Assembly (NCBI GenBank): GCA_047495785.1
Contig: JBLDXI010000042.1
Coordinates: 4,712,001 to 4,776,000 of the forward strand
Direction of reading: 5' to 3'
DNA: 64,000 bases
DNA from: Lepidodermella squamata
Lineage: Eukaryota; Gastrotricha
This document shows, one piece after another, positions 49,296 through 62,858 of the stretch (the stretch's first letter is position 1; every line of letters begins with the position of its first letter). The position numbers and the translations under genes were made by a program. The notes under the pieces are model-generated. The model searched no databases. It saw only the letters and a program-made list of their open reading frames with translations, and was not told the DNA's origin.

Positions 49296-52200
49296 ATGGT
49301 GTTGACGTCGGCAGCTGGTGTCATCGCGCTGTTGCAAGAGCGCGAGACTGAGATGAAAGTGTTCGCGCTCAAGCGTCTGAACTTGCTAGTCGACGAATTC
49401 TGGCCCGAAATCAGCGAGGCAATCGAACAACTCGAAGTACTATACGAAGACGCCGCTTTTCGCGAACGCGAACTAGCCGCTCTGGTCGCCTCAAAAGTCT
49501 ACTACCACCTCGGCGCCTACGAAGAAGCCATGCGATTCGCCCTAGCCGCCGGTCGTCATTTCGACATCAATCAGCGCAGCGAATATGTCGACACCATTGT
49601 CGCGAAATGCCTGGATGAATACGTCCGTCTACGCGTCGAATCTTGGGGGTCGAGCAACTCGGCTGACGTTAGGATCGACGCCCGACTCGAATCTGTTGTC
49701 CAGCGTATGTTCCACCGGTGTGTTGAGCATCGCCAATATCAACAAGCCATTGGAATGGCGCTCGAAACTCGCCACGTCGAGGTGCTCGAGAAGGCAATCA
49801 TGGCCGCGGCTGCGAATTCCGAAGACCACGCCGCTGTCCCTGCTGCCCTGACCTACTGCTACCGGGTCGCTATGTCCCTGGTTGATTGCCGCAAGTTCCG
49901 CGATGAGGTCTTGCGAGTTCTAGTCCGTCTGTACTCGGCTCTTCCCGAGCCTGATTACCTTAGCATGGCCGCTTGTCTGATTCACTTGGACGATGCTGAT
50001 TCTGTTGCTAGGGCGCTGGAGCAGCTGCTTCACCGTGGCTCCTCGCAAGAATCTGGCGCTGAACGGTCGTTATTGATCTGCTACCAATTGGCCTTTGATT
50101 TGTACGACACGGCTAGTCAGCAATTTGTCCACCGTGTGATTTCAGCCCTGAGAGCCGGTCCATCCCCTGCCCCGGTGTCTACCATTCCCGCCTCGACTGA
50201 GCCGCCCGCTTCAGCCCTGGCCGCGACCGGACCCGGTTCGCCCTTTAAAACGCCTAGGGTTACCGACACGCGAAGTGTCGCCCTTCCGCCGATGACCGGC
50301 AGCGGTTCCGGGTCGGTTGAAGAGCCGCTGCGTCGCCTGGTGTCAATTCTCCAGGGCGACGTGACGACTTCGTTGCATTTGCAGTTTTTGATCCGCAATA
50401 ACCATGCGGATTTGACGATTCTGAAGCAGACGAAGGAGCAGGTTCGCCAGTTGGTGTGCCATACGGCTACGATTCTGACGAACGCCTTCATGCACTGCGG
50501 CACCACTATGGATGCGTTTTTGCGCGACAACCTCGAATGGCTGGCTCGTGCGACCAACTGGGCTAAATTCACTGCAACTGCCTCGTTAGGTAAGGAACTT
50601 GAAAATTTACATATAGGAAAATTGGAGATTGAAGCTAAACTTACACGCTAAAACTCAGGCTATCAACTAGTCTGAGCTATGTATTTGATTGAAAATTGTC
50701 TCAGACCTAAATTTAGATCGTGACTCATTTTCTCTTAGTTTTTCTCTATTTTTCAATAATTTTTCTTCGAATTCGCTTTTATTAAGACGGGAAATATCTC
50801 GTAGGAATATTTGCGATGTTTTATTGCGGGAAAATCTGTTCAATATATTCTGCTCCAACATTCAATATTCAGTCGGATCGTACAATTTTAGTAGTTGCAT
50901 TTCAAGTTTTTTGGGTGAGAACATCGTATTTTTATTTGGAAAAATTACACAATTAAAATACCAACTTGTAGACGCTTCTGGGGCCAAAAATGACAGATTT
51001 CAATATTTTTAGTATTTTTGATTTTTTCAATATTTAAAGGGGAACAGCAAAAATCTAGGATACTCATGACGTGAAATATTTGATTTATTCCACATTTATT
51101 TCCTAAACAATCTCAGAATTGTTTAAATCATGGATGATTTGGAAATTACATTTCATCTTCAAATAAAGTCGAAATTATTTATTTACTCGATTACAAAGAC
51201 CTTCGGCCTCTAGGTTTATTCCGAATAAATTTTTTTCAGTGCTTAAATGAGGAAGCACGCTTCACCCAAGCCTGAATGGATTATTTTTATGAAGAAGGCT
51301 TGGGGACCAAGAATTTCCCAAAATCATTGAAATCATTGAAATTCGACTAGGCTCGTCGTATTCCAGGTATCCTTTAGTTCAACCAGTTTGATGGCTAAAA
51401 TAGGGGATGTTTGTTTTTTCAAAAATTCTCTCATTGTTTTAACATTTTCAGGCATCATTCACCGCGGTCATGAACGCGATGCTCTGACCATGTTGGCTCA
51501 ATATTTGCCGCGCGAGGAAGCTGGTGGAGCCGCGCCTGCTGCCGGAGCCGGCGGCAACGCAGCCGGCGGAGGGGCTGGTGGCCACACCTCCGGCTCGCCC
51601 TACTCAGACGGCGGCGGTCTCTACGCCCTGGGCCTCATCTACGCCAACCACGGCCGCGACGTTGTCGACTACCTGCTGAACCAGCTGAAAAACGCCAAGT
51701 CGGACATCGTGAAACACGGCGCCTGCCTCGGCCTCGGTCTCGCCGCAATGGGATCGGCCCGTCGCGACGCCTACGAGCAGCTGCGTTTCGAGCTGTACCA
51801 GGACTCAGCTATTAGCGGAGAAGCGGCCGCCATCGGCATTGGCCTTACTATGATGGGAACGGGCAGTGACGAGGCAATCCGCGATCTGCTGCAATACGCG
51901 AAAGACACGCAACACGAGAAAATCCAACGCGGCCTCGCTCTAGGCCTTGCCTTCGCCACAATCGGCCGCATGGAGGAGTCAGACACCCTGATCGAGCAAC
52001 TCCTCACCGATAAAGAGGCTGTTCTCCGCTGGGCTGGTTGCCTGGTCGTCGCGGCGTCCTACGCCGGCACTGGCAGTAACGTTGCACTGAGGAAGCTGCT
52101 CCACTCGGCTGTGACTGACGTGAGCGACGATGTGCGCCGCACGGCTGTCACGTCGATTGGTTTCGTGCTGTGCCGCCAGCCTGAGCAAGTCCCGGCTGTT

Positions 52201-55073
52201 GTTTCGCTCCTGTTGGAGTCGTACAACCCGCACGTGCGTTACGGCGCTGCCATGGCCCTGGGTGTTGCCTGCGCTGGGTCGGGCAATCGCGACGCTCTGC
52301 AACTGCTCGAACCCCTTCTTCAGGTAATTTAAACAAAAAAATAACAATCAAAACCCACGAATACTTATTAAAGCAGCCTTTTCTACTACTAATGGAATTT
52401 ATTGACTAGCATTTCACTGTTTACAAGTTGCCGTTGCTTTTTCTCACAATATTGTTGCAAATTCAAATTTTTTACACAATTCAAGCTTTATGCAATTTAA
52501 AACTGGGTCATTCCCAGGCAAAAGTGCACAAAAGAATTTGAAAATGCATCATAGATGTCAAAACAGGTGACGAGGAATGCTATAATGAAAATAAAAACCA
52601 TGAAAATTAGTTTACGAAAACGCGAAATATTAGCCGTATAAGTGCGTATTAGTATCTTATGGCCGTGATATAATTTCCCAAAATCTTTGAATTATGCAGG
52701 ATATTTTCAAGTATTTTTAACTCAAAATACACGCGAGTTATTTAGCGTTTAATTGGATTTAAATTGCATGCTCAGTGCTTTCAGTGCTGCGAAAGGAAAA
52801 TAATACGAACTTGTTGCTGCCATTAACTTTTTCGCGTGTCAAGTGGTGAACTGTTGAAATAATTGGCTGCCATTCAATTCTATGCACTTATTCTTACTTC
52901 TACTCGGCAAATTTTTTTTAATTAGTTCTAATTAAATTCAATTATATTCAATTTTGTAATTCAATTACTTTTTTTTAAGATTGTCTACTTTCGACCTAGA
53001 TTACTGACGCTAAAAATTTTTAACTAATTGTAATTCTGCAGGACTCTTTCTTCAGTACATTTGAAAAAAACTGGGAGAACTGAAAATTCTTAAAATTAAA
53101 TTGATTGAGATGAAAAAAATCAGATGTCCATTCAATAGCGTTTATCAGTCAAATTTTGATAATCAAAAATGAAAATCTGAATGAAAATAGCCTAAATATG
53201 TCTATTAATCACTAAAACTTAAAAATCTCGAAATTCTTCGATTATCGAAGTGTTATTTAGTCGTAAATGAGCCATCAATTTAGCTTTCTTGACGTGATGT
53301 GATGAAGATTCAAAACCTGAATAATAAAAAGCAATATTTTCAATTCTTTGTATTTCAATTAGGATTCGGCTGGATTCGTCCGTCAAGGTGTCCTCATCGC
53401 CTCGGCGCTCATTCTGATCCAACACAACGACGTGACCTGCCCGCGCGTTGCCGCCAACTTCCGCGGCATCTACGCCCGCCTGGTCGCCGATAAGCACGAA
53501 GACCCGTTGGTCAAATTCGGCGCCATCCTCGCTCAAGGCATCATCGACGCCGGCGGCCGCAACCTGACCATCGCCCTGTGCTCCCGCACCGGCCAGCACT
53601 TGTACCTGCCGGGCATTGTCGGCCTGCTCGGTTTCGTGCAAATGTGGTTCTGGTTCCCATTGTCGAATTTCCTCGCTCTCGCCTTCACGTCGTCGTGCTT
53701 GATCGGCCTGAACGGCCAACTTCGCATGCCTCGGACCAATTTCCTGTCCTCAGCCCGCCCTTCAACCTTCGCCTACGTGCCGCCGGTTGAAGACCGTCGC
53801 GCCAAGCGAGTTGAGCGCATTGAGGCCGCTGTTTTGAGTGTTGCTGAGAAGCAGCGCCGCAAACAGGAGGCCGTTGCTAAGGCGAAGGATGACACGAAGG
53901 CGGATGCGGCGAAAGCGGCTGGTGAGGCGATGGAGGTCGACTCGAAGAAAACGGAGAAGACCGAGACAACCACTGCAGCTGCTGCAACGACTACCACCAC
54001 TGCAACCCCAGCTGTAAGTTTTAAATTATCACGAAATAGGACATTTCTAGTTACTTCACTAAGTTCAATAAGTGAAGATTTTATTAGATTTTCCATTCCG
54101 TAAAATTTTAAATGGAAGATCTCAGTATCGAAGTTGAAAAATGAAAAATTCGAAGCTTGAATGTGAACTTGAAACTTGGTAATCATTAAGATTGATATTT
54201 TTTAATTTTCATGCCAAATTTTTGGCTTGAACTTCTAACTTGAACTTCTAAATAGGAAAATCCTATTTTTTCTACGCTTAGCCCTTGCTCTTTTGAAGTT
54301 CTAAAATTGTAACCTAAGGTTGGTGAAGTAATTCCTGATTTTTCTGCAATTTTTGGGAATTTTTTTTAGATTTTATGGCCTCGTGAATTTCAAGGGTTAA
54401 AGCCGTTGAGAAGGAGAATTAGTAAAAAATTTACACATTTCTTAAGTTGTAAAAGGTGAAGCCCTGAAACTTTCGCAAAACATCACCCAACTGTTGAGAG
54501 AATTCCGGAAAATCTTCAAGAAATATTTTCTTTTCTTGAACAAGCCAAGAGATTTAAGCCAATTTCCACCAAGTTAATTTGCTCGGTTGTTTACTGTACT
54601 TATTGTCTGAACTGTTTAATTAATGTTCGTTAATTTTATAGGCCGAAGGCGGGGAAGCTGCTGCCACTGGTGACAAACCAGCCGAGAAAACCGAGAAGGA
54701 GAAAGCTGCCCCGGAGCCGACGAGCCAATTGCTGGCGAACCCAGCCCGCGTGTTGCTGCAACAACTGCGCGTCATGTCGCTCCCCGCCGACTCCGGCTAC
54801 GAAGCTGTGCGCGACCTCCGCTCCGGCGGTTCTGGCATCATCATGCTGGCGCGGCGGTTGCCGCCCGGCGACTCGGCCGACTCAGCGCAGGCCGAGGAGG
54901 ACCTGCTCGATATGGACGTTTTAGGAGCGGCTGCGCCTAGCGCAACCAGCGGGACCACCTCGGCCGCGACCGGATCTTCGACAGCCGGCGGGGCTTCTCG
55001 GGGCGCGGCTCAAGAAGACGACGACCAGCCTGAACCCGAACCGCCAGCGCCGTTCGAGTGGACCGATGAGTAG
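49296..55073 (+). CDS. PSMD1: 26S proteasome non-ATPase subunit 1 (Rpn2), four exons
   Basis: The scaffold of the 19S regulatory particle base; it positions Rpn10 and Rpn13 next to the ATPase ring. Exons are 49296-50589, 51452-52323, 53363-54013 and 54642-55073. Phases fit; 3,249 nt, 1,082 residues, longer than the usual 950. The N-terminal rod reads [20 protein letters not shown]. The PC repeats form the toroid: [79 protein letters not shown]. The C-terminal part keeps [20 protein letters not shown] and PSTFAYVPP, and ends [13 protein letters not shown], the tail that in other species recruits Rpn13. The extra length is a Gly/Ala-rich insertion (near 51510-51590) and a long acidic, Thr/Ala-rich linker. 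Introns are unusually long here (628-1,039 bp). Confidence 0.96.
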
Positions 55074-57413
55074 CCGCCGGCCGGTATAACGTTCTCTCTC
55101 TCCCCTCCCGTTTTTTGACAGAAATAAATGTATAGAAAAAACAAAACTATAACCAACAACAAAACGTTCTTTTCAAGCTTTTCTAGCCTCGTCAAGACAG
55201 GCTCTAATACAGTATGAAAACCATGATTATTCTCGCAACAAATATCTGTTACAATAACGATTGCCGAAAGTTGCTCCTTGGAAGCGTATTCTCTGTCCAA
55301 CAGAGGCGTTTCCGCTGTGTGATGAAATGACTTTGCGCACATTCTATGGTACGGAATGCTTTCGGTTGTGTTTGCTGCATCTCTTGTCGAGCTAGGATTC
55401 TATACGTTATAATAAGGCAGAGTTTGGAAATAAATTAAACGCGACAAGAACGGGCGGTTGTCTTTTGAAATCTTGGTAACGGAAGTTGACGAGCTAAATC
55501 TTGGCTGCTGGCATTTGGTTGCAGTTTAACGTAATCCAGGCCTAGACAACTAGGTCAAGGTCATTCGCCATGCAAAATTAAATTTTCCATTTCAAAAGCG
55601 CGTGCAACAATTACCAAATACCAAACGATTCACCGTCATTGAAAGCCTTTTATCAAGTTTCATGAAATTTGGTTGGAATCTGAGCGCTCACTCGAAAATT
55701 TGGCGATTTTGTCGGAATTGCCACGGTTGAGTAGCCCTGGCGTAGTCGCATGTCAAGTCCACGCCTAATGATTTCGAATAATACTTCGACCATGCAAACT
55801 TTTAGCTTCTTGCGAACCGTTCACATTTTGGCAGATACCGCCTTTGAGCTTGTACAATTTACAATAATCTATGAACTATTGGAGGAGTAACTACCGAAAA
55901 GAATAGGGTGACAAAAATCGAACCCGGGAAGGTAACGACCAAATGAGAGCGGTACCGTTGGCTAGCCCAAAAAAGCCAGCCTGGCTGTGTACAATACACC
56001 GATAGCTGCTAACTATATCAGGACATGAAATAACATGCATGAGTTATTGGAAAATGTTTATTCTCGGAACTTTTCGGGTCTTTACCTTACTACATTCGAT
56101 TCTTGATTTGCCAAAAGTTCAGATTTGCGATCCAATCGATTCAATCGCTAAGCCTAAGTCGTTTCAGCATAATACGCTGGTTGCGACGCTTTGTTCTCTA
56201 AATTCTATATTATTATTCTTTTTCTACTCATAGAAAGTATATTGCGTGCTCGTTGAAGTTCCTGGACGATCCTTTGGTTTCACAACACAGCAAAAGTGTA
56301 GGTAATGGTCGCTCCATATCGTGTCGCGGAAACACAATGGAGCGACCGTTACACGCAGCGAACACAGATGCATGGTTCCGATACGAGAAAAGCTTGGAAA
56401 TATCGTCACCCTAAAGCCTTTAAGCCCGTACCCCGCGTTTCACGTGATCAACTTTCGCATCGGGCTTTATTCTCGTGTTGAATGTGTCCAATGTGTTTTT
56501 CATGTTCTCCCTAATTTCGAAACAAAACTGTCTGGTCGTTTTTTGACCTCATGTTAACCTAGTAAAACACCGCGACGAAAGGAAAGTAATTCAAAGGGTA
56601 GTTTTATTCAAATAATAGTTTATAATGGAGGTGTATATAATTTTTCGTGAAGAAGTTGCAACTTTTAACTCCAATAGAAAATCGCCATGACACACCTTTA
56701 CCCGCTTTACCCAGCCAATATTTAACGTGAGCAATCGGCTATATTTGAGAAGCAGTATTAGGTACATAGTATTTATAATAACTTCGTTCGAATCATCTGC
56801 GTGTACATTTCGGCAGCTAGGCATGAAATCAAATTCAATCGCGGGAATAATAGTTAGTTTATGAAAAGCATGCTTTTTTAAACCCTTGTTATTGCTGTAG
56901 TAAGATGCTGCTTAGCAAATAAAGAAAATCGACACACGTGAAAAAATTAAAAACAACATGCACCTCCATAGATAGTCTTCTCGCAACTGGAGAGCGGAAC
57001 GGGTGGCTTCGGTTCGCTGAACATATTTTGTTACCCTAATAAAATCTATCCCTGAAAAAATAAAATGAAAAACTCGGAAAAAAAATCATCAAAATTTATT
57101 CCTCATCACAATGATAATCCAAAACAATCAAAAAAGATGGAAGACAATGAAGTTTTCGCAAAACCATATTTCAGCCGGAGCCCTCGCGAAAAATGGAGCC
57201 GAAAAATGAAAACTATAAAAAAAACAAGAAAAAATTAAAAAAAATCCTTGATGAATTTCATACCAATAAGATGCTCATAAAATAAAACGATCCCCTCAAT
57301 TTAATCAATGCATTGATTCGACCTGACTGAAAAAAATAAAAAATAAATAAAAATAAAAAATAAAAAAAAATGAGAAAATGAAAGAAATTGGAAAAATGAT
57401 GTCAATGTTGATT
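55074..57413. other. 2.3-kb intergenic region, no convincing gene
   Basis: It holds the PSMD1 3' UTR (AATAAATG near 55124), AT-rich spacer, one hairpin at 56302-56352, and an A-rich low-complexity tract (57325-57375) next to the nuclear-receptor 3' end. Short open stretches lack support. Confidence 0.45.
56302..56352. repeat. Hairpin with 16-bp arms
   Basis: GTAATGGTCGCTCCAT (56302-56317) pairs with ATGGAGCGACCGTTAC (56337-56352) with one mismatch, around a 19-base loop. Function is unknown; it may be a transposon end or a transcript hairpin. Confidence 0.75.
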
Positions 57414-59297
57414 TCACGGTATTATCCCGAAGGTTTGGCTCATTTCTTGCCAATGCGGATGGCAAATTAATGACTGGGGTAAGAATTTATCCATCCAGCG
57501 TAATGCTTCTATGAAAGCAGATGTTACAGATTCCCGAAAAAAATAGAAAGTATGCTCTATGCCCGTTGAATCTTCCCGCATCATCCCCGATGCATCCCGT
57601 GGTGCAGTAAGTGCAGTATAATAGGTGTGGCAATACCTTGAGAACAAGGAATTTCCATTGTTCTGACAGAAGAACAGATTCGCACACAACAAGGCAAAGT
57701 CTAATTGGGAAGGTCTTAACGCAAACATTTGCGCAACGGCTTCACCAATTTTAGCCTGGATGATGTCGTGGAAGCCGCTGAAATGGCGCTGGAAAAGATC
57801 TACAGAGTATGGATCTCCCAGGGAGAAGAAGTTGACGGCCGAAGGTGGCGCTTGTTGGTTGTACGTGTTGTATGCCAACGAGGCTGTCATTATTGGAAAG
57901 ATGGATCTAGCGAACATTTCCCTTCTCTCATCGTGTGTCAGTTGCCGAAATCCTGGAAAGGGAAAATGTTTCACCGGAAAAGGAATAAGTAATATTTCAT
58001 ACCTGGTAAATTGCGAATAAATGCTGCGATGAAGCTGAGATTCTTTTCAAAGCTTTGGGTCAGCACTGTCTCCCACAACTGCAGTGAATTTTGAGCAGAG
58101 CCCGGAGGTATAATGACGGCTGGATTGTTGCACATCTCAATCAGGTATTTACTCGCTTCGCTAACTGCGTTGTGGAACTCAAGCGGTAGATCAACAGCAG
58201 GCGAATTTTGAACCACGCTCGACACTGATTGAGGAGGCTCGACTTCTTTCGGGGAAAGCTTTGGCTCCTGCAAAACTTCTGGCGGAATACTTGGTGCAGT
58301 GGGGACATAATTATTCAGAGTTGATTGGATGCTATGTGTGGAATTGTTATCAGAGGAAGCAGGCGTATCCATGTTTTTCACCATAGCCATCTTCCGCCGC
58401 AAAACAGGGCCCGCAAGAAGCTTCTTCCGATTCTCCAAATGCCTAACGTATTTCGCTGCATCTAACCGCTGCGTTAGAGATCTGCGACCACGTTTTGAGG
58501 CGTCGAGTGACATCCCTGCCGTTAGGCACTCCTCGAATCTGCAGTGTTTGCATCGCTCGATACGCTCCTTTCTTCCTACGCTCGTGGCGATGCCGAATCC
58601 GAACGCGCATCTCAGATTGCGTCCGATGTTGCGCCGAAAGAAGCCTTTACAGCCCTCACAAGTCATGGCGCCGAAGTGATACCTTGTACATCATTCGAGT
58701 AACAACAAAATCCCATTAAAAAATTCAAAATGCCATACCCACTACTTGATGCCTCGCATACAACGCATGGAATGAGGCGAATGCTTACTCGTCGACCATC
58801 TGGCTTAGCAGCTACAGGTTGAACACGCTGTGAAGGAGATGGGGCATCTTGAGGCTCCAATTTCGGCTCAAGCACGGCTCTTTGCACATTCGGCGCCATG
58901 AGTTCATGGCACTTTCTCGCACGGCAAGGTCTGCAAAGATCGGAACCAACACTGTAAGACCGGTCGGCCGGGCAGTAGCATGATTTTTCGCATAATTTGA
59001 GTTCATTCAGGACGACCCTTCTGTAGAATTTCTGAAGAATTTATAAACACTATTATATTCGAGTTAAATTAATCATGAAATCCTAACCTTGCAAGCCGTG
59101 CAGACCGAGGATCGATTTTTGGCCAAGATGCTTTTTTCTGATTTTTGACCGAATGCTGCCGATTTGTCGTCGGTTTTCGATGTCGGGTAGCGCCTGACAC
59201 CCTCGACCTCAATGAGGTCTTCCAAGGGTTTGTCAGTTTTCGCCGAGGCAATTCTGCGCGAGCAAACCGAGCACGTGTCAACTTTGCAGGAAGTCAT
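57414..59297 (-). CDS. Nuclear receptor with two DNA-binding domains (2DBD-NR), four exons
   Basis: A ligand-type transcription factor of the unusual 2DBD class. Exons: 59297-59088, 59031-58739, 58682-58003, 57952-57414; phases fit; 1,722 nt, 573 residues. DBD1 has CSVC (9-12) and CTACKKFYRR (66-75), then a second finger at C84, C90, C103, C106. DBD2 starts CVVC (159-162) with GYHFGAMTCEGCKGFFRR (168-185) and a second finger C193, C212, C215. CTACKK and CEGCKG fit the P-boxes known for the two domains of this class (CEACKK, CEGCKG). A Pro/Gln linker separates the fingers. The ligand-binding domain contains FIRNLPGFRQLTHDERREMF and RPSQLDFALLCANLFF. The finger-II position expected to be the second Cys of DBD2 is Ile199. 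Finger I of DBD1 has about 40 extra residues. No clear AF-2 helix is seen at the end. The ATG at 59297 is the first in frame. Confidence 0.85.
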
Positions 59298-60660
59298 TAT
59301 GCGGAAACTCAGCTTCAAAATCCACTGAGGCTCTGCAGTCGACCTCGAATATGACAATTTATAATGAAATTGCAAGTGATGTTTTTTTCCAACACATAGC
59401 TGAAGTATTCTTACCTTTCACAACAAAGAGAGCAACATTCCAGGTATTATTTTTGTGCAAGCGTACTAAGACCTAAATTTTTACTACGAGTTGTGTTGCG
59501 TAGTCACGCTTGGTGTAAAGACATACAATGACCCAGGGATTATTTGCCGCTGTGCTGCCGCGCTCGCTGCAGCCTTTTTATTGTGCGCAATGAATAATGG
59601 TCAAACTTGTGTGCCGGAGTAATTTTAGGAACTGCGGCAACGCGGCAACTTCTCACTCAGCTGTTTGGTGAATGCGATGATGTTTTTGTCTAATCTCACG
59701 CCATTAAATTACGCCGCGTTGACCAAGTGAATAACGTATAACGTACACTTGCTCACATGCTTTAGCCGGTGCAAACTTGCATCAACTGTTTTAGGAATAC
59801 GTCAGTTAATACACTCAAGCCCTCTCTTCTCTCGTGCGGGTAAGATTGATGTCTAACTTTGGAGACGTAAATTTATTTTCACGTTTCACACTGCTGCTTT
59901 AGCTTGCCTTTTTACCTACGTGTTGGGCTGTGGTAATAGATGGCTCGTGTAATCGTATGGTGTGGTTAGATGTTGAGTTGACATTATAGAAGAAGGCCGC
60001 TGTGAACTCACTAATTAATCTGATTACAGCTTTTAACCCGAGTTAGAAATCAGACAGCTGCAGCTGCAGTCTTTGAAGACATGAAATTATTGCAGCAGTG
60101 AACAATTGTTTCAGACGCCCAAATTAAGCCTAATCAACTTTTTTCATTATTTTTATAACGCCAGCCCTTACTCAGATTCAAACCGAATTTTTTTAAACAA
60201 TTTGATGAATAATGCCCTGAAGATGTGGGAATCATGTGGAATCAAATTCGTCATTATCTGATGCGTGGGTGAACTGCAAAATGGAATATTAACTTTCGCA
60301 TGGCAAACGATCTTGACCGCGTTTACTAGACCTGGCTCAACCTCTGAATAGGAACTCCATAATAAGTGAGGAATTACTTGATCAGTACTCAATAACCATC
60401 CTCAAATATCTGAAATTAAACTATATTTTTTCATGTATCTTTGACGTAAAAGACTCGTGACTGGCGAGGCTAATTTAAAAAATAGCTCCATGGTCAAAAT
60501 TCAGTAATTTTTAATTTGATCACTTTTATAAAGCTCAAGTGATTGCACTCAATTTTTTAAGCATTCACAGTACAAAAAACACAGTTGAACCAATATATGA
60601 ACGTGATATTAGCAACGTTATTCGCTATACTCCGTGAGCGTGAATTCCAGGCTGCTCGCA
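59298..60660. other. Spacer between RNF121 and the nuclear receptor
   Basis: 1.36 kb, presumably the nuclear-receptor promoter and 5' UTR plus the RNF121 3' UTR. CTGCAGCTGCAG at 60058-60069 is a short palindrome. No gene or RNA is recognised. Confidence 0.4.
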
Positions 60661-62010
<1,350 letters not shown>

Positions 62011-62025
62011 TAAAATCAGCGATAC

Positions 62026-62858
62026 CTAAACTATATAATAAAGTTGGCGATTAGTTGATGGCATTGGAAATGGGCAGACACCAGCTGTCTCAGCCTTAGT
62101 TTGCCCAGTGCGAAATATATGCAGGTTTTAAGAAAATTTTGATGTAAGTTTACACGACTTGACAGAAGACAAAAGACAGAATTCAATCGACAAAAATGGC
62201 AAAGAAGAAAACAAACGGGTAGAATCGCCGCTGAAGCAATCATACATGCGGGTCTCACGCTCCCAAAGAGGCGAACTGTATCGACCAGAAGCCCGATGAT
62301 GTAGGAAAAAAACGGAAAGGGGCTCACCGCTCACACTGGAAACCGGCAAACGCGATTTCCTTGGAACTGACGAGCAAGAAAAATCGCGCGCGCGAATTAT
62401 TAAAAGTCAACACCAACTTTAAATTTTTGTCTGATAAATTAAGTTTAAATGAATATGTTTACCTTTGTATTGACATTTTTATATTACATCGATACAGTTG
62501 CTAAGGGCGCTAAAAAGCTCAGCCGGTGTCGCGCTCCGGCGCGAGGTCCTGACTTCCTGAACTTACTTAGGTACTTAATTCTTGACCTATCGGTGATTGT
62601 AGTCTTTCGCGTTGAAATAGTCAAGTGTTTCTCCTGGTTATCTGTTTATTGAACAAGTAATAGGGCTAATATTACCACGGTGTTATTACTTCCGTACCTT
62701 GAATGATGCTGAACTCACTGAAATCATTTGAGCTATAGCCATAGAATATTCCACACAGACATTTTGACGTCCGCCTTTTTGGTGGTTCAAAGTTTATCCT
62801 TATTGAAGTTTTGTCGATTTTCTTGTGCTTGTAGATGGTGTTGACTTGATATCCTACT
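62026..62858. other. Divergent spacer between RNF121 and the PP2D1-like gene
   Basis: About 830 bp with putative promoters of both genes. On the RNF121 side it ends with TATATAGTTTAG, 15 bp before the ATG. On the other side GTGCTTGTAG (62825-62834) lies 24 bp before the ATG. No further gene is seen. Confidence 0.4.

Noticed and set aside
57325-57375. A-rich tract as a retroposon tail
   Set aside because: It is interspersed with T and G, has no flanking duplication, and lies in the nuclear-receptor 3' region; simple low-complexity sequence explains it.
57414-59297. Two separate nuclear receptor genes
   Set aside because: The splice phases join both finger pairs and the single ligand-binding domain into one frame, and the P-box pair fits the known 2DBD class.
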